Part shown: piece by piece, positions 14,254 to 19,225 of the stretch | How the letters are laid out: every line of letters starts with the position of its first letter | Position numbering within the stretch: position 1 is the stretch's first letter | NCBI GenBank assembly: GCA_964558465.1 | Contig: CAZLEF010000109.1 | Span: 1 to 19,225, forward strand | Direction: 5' to 3' | Length of the DNA: 19,225 bases | DNA from: JACJYC01 sp964558465 | Lineage (GTDB): Bacteria; Bacteroidota; Bacteroidia; Chitinophagales; Saprospiraceae | The notes under the pieces: generated by a model | What the model saw: the letters and a program-made list of their open reading frames with translations, nothing else | Databases searched by the model: none | What the model was told of the DNA's origin: nothing | Made by a program: the position numbers and the translations under genes

Positions 14254-15587
14254 ATAAACTATTTTGGATCTTTGTTTTTACGGCAGCCATTTCATTCGCA
14301 GGTTGTTTCGTCATGCCCAACCGGTATACAGGGCTGGCGCCCGGGCCCTGGCGCGCCGTCCTCAAACTGGAACCCCGCCCGGTCACTCCCAATCCAAAAG
14401 GAGAGCCGTTGCCGGAAAAACTCAATATGGAGTTTGAAGAAGTCACGGAAGGGGAATTGCCTTTTGTTTTTGAGGTGACCTACGAAAATGAAACGGATTT
14501 TTACATTGAAATTATCAACGGAGAGGAGCGGATCCGGGTAGACGACATCACCATGGGCCGCGATATCCGCACTGCGAAGGACACCATCCTGATCCGGTTC
14601 CCGGTATTTGATTCCTACATCAGCGCCATCGTCGAAAGCAACGTGATGGAAGGATTCTGGGTCGTCAATTACCGGGAGAATTATTCCATTCCCTTTGTGG
14701 CCTACCACGGCAAAAACCACCGTTTCACCACCCTGAAAAAGACGCCGGCGGCGGATATCAGCGGCCGCTGGGAAACGACCTTCGAATCGGAAGGCGAAAC
14801 GCCTTACAAGGCGATCGGTGCATTTGTCCAGCAAGACAATTACCTTACCGGAACCTTCTATACCGAAACCGGCGATTACCGGTTTCTCGAAGGTACGGTT
14901 CAGGCCGACAAGGCCTACCTCTCGTGTTTTGACGGCGCTCACGCCTATTTATTCGAAGCCAAGATCCGCCCCGACCAGAGCATGATCGGTTCCTTCCGCT
15001 CCGGCTCCCATTACCGGGCCATCTGGGAAGCCCGCCGGAACCCGGATTTCCAATTGGCCGATCCGGATACATTGACCCGCCTGCTTCCCGGGGCGGAAAC
15101 CCTTTCATTTTCCTTCCCTGACGCGGACGGCAAAATGGTTTCCCTCAACGATCCCAAATTTGAAGGGAAGATCAAACTGGTGCAGATCATGGGAACCTGG
15201 TGCCCCAATTGCCGGGATGAAACCAGGTTCATCCTGGATTACCTGGATCAAAATCCGGACCAGGACCTTGCGGTAGTCGCCCTGGCTTTTGAACGTTACC
15301 GGGACGAAGCGCGATCCTTCCAGGCTTTGCGTACCTACAAGGAAAAAATGGGCGTGCCTTACGATGTCCTGCTTGCCGGCTACCACGACAAAACCGAAGC
15401 AGGCGCCCGGCTTCCGGCGCTCAGCCAGATCCTGTCGTACCCTACCCTGGTTATTCTGGACAAAAACAACCGGGTCCGGCGCATTCATACCGGGTTTTCA
15501 GGCCCTGCAACCGAAGAATATGAGTCCTTTAAGGCCAGTTTTCAAAAAACCATTGAAATGCTCGCCGCTGAACAAACAACCCAATAA
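14250..15587 (+). CDS. Thioredoxin-fold (TlpA/ResA-like) lipoprotein
   Basis: A 445-residue lipoprotein: a hydrophobic signal with lipobox FAGC (Cys19), a beta-rich central region (about residues 30-270, including a SGRWETTFES lipocalin-like stretch), and a C-terminal TlpA/AhpC-TSA thioredoxin domain. The redox motif is MGTWCPNCRDE (Cys318, Cys321) and the cis-proline segment SYPTLVILD. Such proteins reduce or isomerise disulfides in the periplasm, or move electrons to peroxide. Many Bacteroidota have similar N-terminal-domain plus TlpA proteins, often near nutrient uptake loci; here the neighbours are different. It starts within the stop of the upstream gene (ATGA) and ends 14 bases before the TIR-like fusion gene, so the three are one operon. 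Confidence 0.9.
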   Translation: MNKLFWIFVFTAAISFAGCFVMPNRYTGLAPGPWRAVLKLEPRPVTPNPKGEPLPEKLNMEFEEVTEGELPFVFEVTYENETDFYIEIINGEERIRVDDITMGRDIRTAKDTILIRFPVFDSYISAIVESNVMEGFWVVNYRENYSIPFVAYHGKNHRFTTLKKTPAADISGRWETTFESEGETPYKAIGAFVQQDNYLTGTFYTETGDYRFLEGTVQADKAYLSCFDGAHAYLFEAKIRPDQSMIGSFRSGSHYRAIWEARRNPDFQLADPDTLTRLLPGAETLSFSFPDADGKMVSLNDPKFEGKIKLVQIMGTWCPNCRDETRFILDYLDQNPDQDLAVVALAFERYRDEARSFQALRTYKEKMGVPYDVLLAGYHDKTEAGARLPALSQILSYPTLVILDKNNRVRRIHTGFSGPATEEYESFKASFQKTIEMLAAEQTTQ

Positions 15588-15601
15588 ATCCAATTTCAAA
15601 A

Positions 15602-18154
15602 ATGAGTTCCAAAAACGTATTACTTGCCTACGCTATTGAAAATACGCCTCTGGCCGAAGGGATTGAAAAAGAACTGGCGTTAGGCGGCATCACCGTCACC
15701 CATGTATACGGGTCCAAATCAGAAAACGCACCTGTCCTATCCGAACAACTGGGTCAAAAACCCGGACCCGTTTTATTGCTGATCACGGATAATTTCCTGC
15801 ATTCTGCCACTTGCATGGAAGGCATGCTTGCATTTTTGCAGGACCGTCGCGACGATATCATGCCGATCATTGCCGAAGGAACGCGGACCGATGAAGCGGG
15901 GGAAGTCGTTGCCGTTCCCACCCATTTTGAACGGATCAGCGACATCATACAATATATCAACCATTGGCAGGACCTGTACCTCGACCTTCGGCGCCAGAAA
16001 AGGGAACAAACCGGAAAAAGCGAAGAAAAACTGCAGGAACAACTGCGGATCGTCCGGGAGATTTCCAGCGAGATCAGCGAATACCTGCGTCAATTGCGCG
16101 GGTTGAATTACGCTTTGTTTGAAAACCTGGAAGCGGAGGATTACCTGCCGGTTTTCAGGTTCCTCAACCTGTTGCCCAACTGGGAAAGCTTCCGCATGAA
16201 AAGGCGGTCCTCGAACACAACCAAAACCACCACTGTTCAACCCGCCGGCCATGACAACGGCGAAGACGGTGATGAGGACGAAGAAACCCAGGTTCCGCCG
16301 CCTGGCGAGCCCGAAGAAATTGAACTCCCCGGTTCATTCCCGGACGAAGAAACGCCCATATCGGTACCCGAAGGACCGGAGCCTTCCCCGGAAGAAGAAG
16401 AAACCCCTGGTCTGATCCCTGAGGAACCGGAACCCTTCCGGGAAGACGAAACGCCTGCACCCGGTATGGAATCAGCACCGGAAAGCCACCTGGATTTTAT
16501 GGGCTTTTCGGAAGACGATCCATCACCGGAGGAACAAGAAAGCGGCCGGGATAACAACACCATCGAGTTTGAGGTGAACGGGGAAAGCCAGCCCCGCCAG
16601 GAACCGGAAACCACTCCGGAAGCCGTGTTGGAAGCCGCCGCCCACGCCAGCCCGGAAGACGCTATCCATGAACTGGAAACCGGACTGGAGATCTGGCCCG
16701 ACCATCCACTGATCGCCTACCGGCTGGCAGCCATGCTGGTGAAAACCAGAAATGATCATGACGGGGCCCGCAAGGTGCTCAACGGATTGCTGAAACAACA
16801 TCCGACCCACGTAGAAGGGTTATTTCTCCGGGGAGAACTGGCTGAAGCGGCCGGTGAATTTGCCCTTGCCCATGAAGACTACCGGAAAGTTGCGGCTATG
16901 AATCCGCAATTCCCTGAAATCTTCTACCGTCTCGGGATATTAAAAGCCCATTTTCTCGGTATGGGCCGGGAGGCCCTGACGGACTTCCAGGAGGCGGTCA
17001 AAAGACAACCCTCACATGTCGACGCCTATTACGAAACCGGTTTGATCCTGAGTGAGATGCTGAAAGACCCCATTCAGGCGGAACAATATTTTAAAAAGAC
17101 GGTTGCTCTGGCGCCCCAGCACGAATTTGCACATTACGACCTGGCCCTGATCTACCACCAACGAGGCGACAGAGCGGCAGCCCTGGACGCCTATACCACC
17201 GCATCCAGGATCAATCCCGAACTCAAAACCCCGGAAAACGACCTTGCCTTTTCATTTGACCCCACCAAGGCTGCCGGTTTGCAACAGGATACGATCAGCG
17301 CGTTAAAAGAAAACCTGGCCCGCCTGGAAGCTTTGATCCGGACGCAGGAGGAAGAAGAAGAAAAAAACAAGCCGGTTCTGAAAGGCGAAGGCAAACTGGC
17401 GCTGATCACCGGGGTTACGTCAGGCATAGGCCGTGCAACGGCCATCGCTTTTGCACGCGAAGGCTTCCGGCTGATCCTCACGGGCCGCCGTCAGGAACGT
17501 CTGGACGACATCAAGCAAAGCCTCGAGTCCGAATTTCAGGCCCAGGTGCATACCCTTTGTTTCGACGTCCGGGATTTCCGGTCGGTTTCAGACGCCATCG
17601 GCAACCTTGAGCCCGAATGGCAGAATATAGACATTCTTGTCAACAATGCCGGCAAGGCCAAAGGGCTTTCGCCTATTCACGAAGGCGACCTCGAACATTG
17701 GGAAGAGATGATCGACACCAACGTCAAGGGCCTCCTTTACCTCACCCGGACGGTAACGCCGCGGATGGTGGCGCGTCAGCAAGGAATGGTGATCAACATC
17801 AATTCATCGGCAGGCAAGGAAGTTTACCCCAAAGGCAACGTGTACTGTGCAACCAAATTTGCGGTAGACGCCCTTACGACCGCGATGCGGATGGACCTTC
17901 ACCCATACAATATCCGGGTGGGGCAGGTTAGCCCCGGGCATGTAGAAGACACCGAATTTGCGCTTGTGCGATTCGACGGCGATGCTGAACGGGCGGCCAA
18001 AACCTATGAAGGTTTTCAACCCCTCAAGGCGGAGGATGTCGCCGAAGCGATCCTGTTCATGGCAACGCGTCCGCCGCATGTGAACATCCAGGATATTGAA
18101 CTGTTCGGCGCCAAACAGGCCAGTAACCTGGTGATTGACCGGTCGGGGAGGTGA
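15602..18154 (+). CDS. TIR-like / TPR / short-chain dehydrogenase fusion protein
   Basis: An 850-residue single open frame. Residues 1-125 look like a TIR domain: NVLLAYA, then VTHVYG, then VLLLITDNFLHSATCMEGML (the S..C..-type helix) and IMPIIAEG. At the place of the usual TIR NADase glutamate there is Gly74, with Glu73 next to it, so activity is doubtful. Residues 125-200 are helical, 205-340 an acidic Pro/Glu-rich linker, 345-545 about five TPR repeats, 560-590 a coiled-coil-like stretch. Residues 597-850 are a complete classical SDR close to YdfG: LITGVTSGIGRA, LVNNAG, Asn707, Ser735, YCATK (Tyr748/Lys752), with GRR after strand 2 favouring NADP. The dehydrogenase should be active on a small hydroxy or oxo substrate. 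It is the last gene of a three-gene operon. Confidence 0.85.
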   Translation: MSSKNVLLAYAIENTPLAEGIEKELALGGITVTHVYGSKSENAPVLSEQLGQKPGPVLLLITDNFLHSATCMEGMLAFLQDRRDDIMPIIAEGTRTDEAGEVVAVPTHFERISDIIQYINHWQDLYLDLRRQKREQTGKSEEKLQEQLRIVREISSEISEYLRQLRGLNYALFENLEAEDYLPVFRFLNLLPNWESFRMKRRSSNTTKTTTVQPAGHDNGEDGDEDEETQVPPPGEPEEIELPGSFPDEETPISVPEGPEPSPEEEETPGLIPEEPEPFREDETPAPGMESAPESHLDFMGFSEDDPSPEEQESGRDNNTIEFEVNGESQPRQEPETTPEAVLEAAAHASPEDAIHELETGLEIWPDHPLIAYRLAAMLVKTRNDHDGARKVLNGLLKQHPTHVEGLFLRGELAEAAGEFALAHEDYRKVAAMNPQFPEIFYRLGILKAHFLGMGREALTDFQEAVKRQPSHVDAYYETGLILSEMLKDPIQAEQYFKKTVALAPQHEFAHYDLALIYHQRGDRAAALDAYTTASRINPELKTPENDLAFSFDPTKAAGLQQDTISALKENLARLEALIRTQEEEEEKNKPVLKGEGKLALITGVTSGIGRATAIAFAREGFRLILTGRRQERLDDIKQSLESEFQAQVHTLCFDVRDFRSVSDAIGNLEPEWQNIDILVNNAGKAKGLSPIHEGDLEHWEEMIDTNVKGLLYLTRTVTPRMVARQQGMVININSSAGKEVYPKGNVYCATKFAVDALTTAMRMDLHPYNIRVGQVSPGHVEDTEFALVRFDGDAERAAKTYEGFQPLKAEDVAEAILFMATRPPHVNIQDIELFGAKQASNLVIDRSGR

Positions 18155-18157
18155 GAG

Positions 18158-18183
18158 CCCGCCTACGCTAAGGCTTCGGCGGG
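18158..18183. repeat. REP-like palindrome at the end of the fusion gene
   Basis: CCCGCC (18158-18163) and GGCGGG (18178-18183) enclose a 14-base centre TACGCTAAGGCTTC. Palindromes of this CCGCC...GGCTTCGGCGG type are widespread intergenic elements in bacterial genomes. It starts three bases after the TGA stop and splits a GA-rich 9-bp array: GGTGAGAG lies before it, and GGGTGAGAG directly after. Confidence 0.6.
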
Positions 18184-18259
18184 TGAGAGGGGGGAGAGGG
18201 GTGAGAGGGGTGAGAGGGGCGAGCGGGGGGAGAGTGCGCGAGGGGTCAGCGGGGGTGAG
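18181..18259. repeat. Degenerate 9-bp G-rich tandem repeat (GGGTGAGAG)
   Basis: Six clear units from 18181 to 18234 (GGGTGAGAG, GGGGGAGAG, GGGTGAGAG twice, GGGCGAGCG, GGGGGAGAG), then an 8-base remnant and two worn units to 18259. A partial unit containing the fusion-gene stop lies at 18150-18157. Plus-strand G runs with short loops are compatible with a G-quadruplex. Confidence 0.88.
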
Positions 18260-18312
18260 ATTTATCCGACCCGCAGGTTTACCTTCCTTTAAGGGCAGGG
18301 GCGGAGGGGTGA

Positions 18313-18354
18313 CGACTTGCGACTAATGACTGGCGACTTTCGACTTACGACTAA
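18313..18354. repeat. Tandem repeat, six 7-bp units (CGACTTA type)
   Basis: CGACTTG, CGACTAA, TGACTGG, CGACTTT, CGACTTA, CGACTAA run without gaps, ending 10 bases before the alpha/beta hydrolase ATG. It is the reverse complement family of the array at 13237-13271. An open frame through it would extend the hydrolase but is judged non-coding. Confidence 0.88.
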
Positions 18355-18364
18355 AACAAAAAAC

Positions 18365-19168
18365 ATGCTCTACCTCGCCCTGCTGGCCGGGTTCTATATT
18401 GTTGCGCATATCGGCATTTATGCCTTTCAAAAATATATCCTTTTTCAACCATTACCCCTGTCAAAAAGCTACAGGTTCAAATTCGGGCAGCCGTTTGAAG
18501 AATTTTTCATCAAAACCGGCGAACATGCCGAGTTGAACGCGTTGTTGTTTCCTTCCACTGCAGGCCTCTCGAAAGGATTGATCCTATATTTCCATGGGAA
18601 TGCCGACAACCTGCACCGCTGGGGTAAATACGCCATCCGGCTGACCAATTTGGGTTATGATGTTTTTATGCCCGATTATCGCCTGTACGGAAAAAGCCGG
18701 GGCAAACTGACGGAAAAAGCGTTTTACGACGATGCCGAAGCCATTTACGAATGGGTCAAACAAAAGTTCAGCCCCAGGCGAATCATTTTTTACGGGCGAT
18801 CCCTTGGGGCGGCAGTAGCGTCTAATCTGGCGACCCGTCATGAACCGGACCTGTTGATCCTGGAAACCCCGTTTGACAGCATCACAGGCGCATTTCGGGC
18901 GAGATTGCCCTTCATGTGGCTGCCCTTCAGATTCCATTTCAGGTTCCCAAACGATGAATTCATTCCGAAGATCCGGTGCAAGATCGTGATCTACCACGGC
19001 ACGCTCGACGAATTGGTGCCCATGCGAAGCGCCGCCCGGTTAAAACCCCTGCTGAAACCTATGGATGAATTTGTGGTGATCCGGCATGGCCGGCACGGGA
19101 ATTTGCACAGGTTCTGGAAGTTCAGAGCGCATTTGGCTGCAACTTTGTCCGGGGATGATTTTGATTAA
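18365..19168 (+). CDS. Membrane-anchored alpha/beta hydrolase (ABHD13/Bem46-like)
   Basis: A 267-residue alpha/beta hydrolase with an N-terminal membrane helix (about residues 2-20). Catalytic features: oxyanion segment LYFHGNAD (77-80), nucleophile elbow FYGRSLGAA (Ser146), acid YHGTLDELVP (Asp215), and His244 (or His241) in RHGRHGNL. This is the serine-aminopeptidase/S33-like, ABHD13/Bem46 subgroup, whose bacterial members are poorly characterised esterases or peptidases; the substrate is unknown. The ATG at 18365 is chosen because upstream codons only translate the 7-bp repeats, and MLYLALLAGFYIVAHI makes a proper anchor. The TAA stop is followed two bases later by an 8-bp repeat array. 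Confidence 0.9.
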   Translation: MLYLALLAGFYIVAHIGIYAFQKYILFQPLPLSKSYRFKFGQPFEEFFIKTGEHAELNALLFPSTAGLSKGLILYFHGNADNLHRWGKYAIRLTNLGYDVFMPDYRLYGKSRGKLTEKAFYDDAEAIYEWVKQKFSPRRIIFYGRSLGAAVASNLATRHEPDLLILETPFDSITGAFRARLPFMWLPFRFHFRFPNDEFIPKIRCKIVIYHGTLDELVPMRSAARLKPLLKPMDEFVVIRHGRHGNLHRFWKFRAHLAATLSGDDFD

Positions 19169-19170
19169 TT

Positions 19171-19225
19171 GTTTATTCGTTTATTCGTTTATTCGTTTAT
19201 TCGTTTATTCGTTTATTCGTTTATT
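19171..19225. repeat. Tandem repeat, 8-bp unit GTTTATTC
   Basis: Six perfect units plus seven bases of a seventh, running off the right edge, starting two bases after the hydrolase stop codon. It is the most uniform array in the window, which suggests recent expansion. Confidence 0.95.

Noticed and set aside
1..19225. CRISPR array
   Set aside because: All repeats are 7-10 bp with no spacers between units, and no cas-like gene is present.

Overview
The window is a stretch of bacterial chromosome, very probably from the phylum Bacteroidota and most like the Saprospiria / Lewinella branch. The clues are a PorV/PorQ-family outer-membrane protein, a transketolase split into separate subunits, Bacteroidota-type promoter boxes (TAnnTTTG, clearest upstream of the HU gene and pruA), weak Shine-Dalgarno sequences, and many degenerate 7-10 bp tandem repeats between genes. 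The lineage is inferred from gene style; no rRNA or tRNA gene was seen.

Layout. 1-2010: G-rich repeat, a DinB-superfamily protein, a 9-bp repeat array, and a PorV/PorQ-like protein. 2011-2468: a type II toxin-antitoxin pair whose RelE-like toxin is split by a -1 frameshift placed exactly on an A_AAA_AAC heptamer. 2488-3600: a mannonate dehydratase with a Tat-type N-terminus. 3728-6770, minus strand: a histidine kinase and OmpR-type response regulator that overlap by one base, the N-terminal transketolase subunit, and HU with promoter and terminator. 6947-9062, plus strand: a small lipoprotein-like peptide, dapB, and a membrane-anchored endonuclease/exonuclease/phosphatase-family protein. 9182-13246, plus strand: coaD, a YjjG-like HAD phosphatase overlapping it, pruA (own promoter and terminator), and agmatine deiminase. 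13300-13515, minus strand: a small membrane protein. 13705-18154, plus strand: a tightly packed three-gene unit of a small conserved-looking protein, a thioredoxin-fold lipoprotein, and an 850-residue TIR-like / TPR / short-chain dehydrogenase fusion. 18365-19168: a membrane-anchored alpha/beta hydrolase.

Most genes are ordinary housekeeping: lysine/peptidoglycan precursor (dapB), coenzyme A (coaD), proline catabolism (pruA), polyamine synthesis (agmatine deiminase), pentose phosphate (transketolase), nucleoid (HU). Three things stand out. First, the TIR-like/TPR/SDR fusion at the end of its small operon. Second, the RelE toxin frameshift on a canonical slippery heptamer. Third, a recurring architecture in which different short tandem repeats (period 7, 8 or 9) begin inside or within about 8 bases of a stop codon: after dinB-like, dapB, the EEP gene, agmatine deiminase, the fusion gene and the alpha/beta hydrolase. 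The same 7-bp family occurs in opposite orientations at 13237-13271 and 18313-18354, bracketing the three-gene unit and the small antisense gene.
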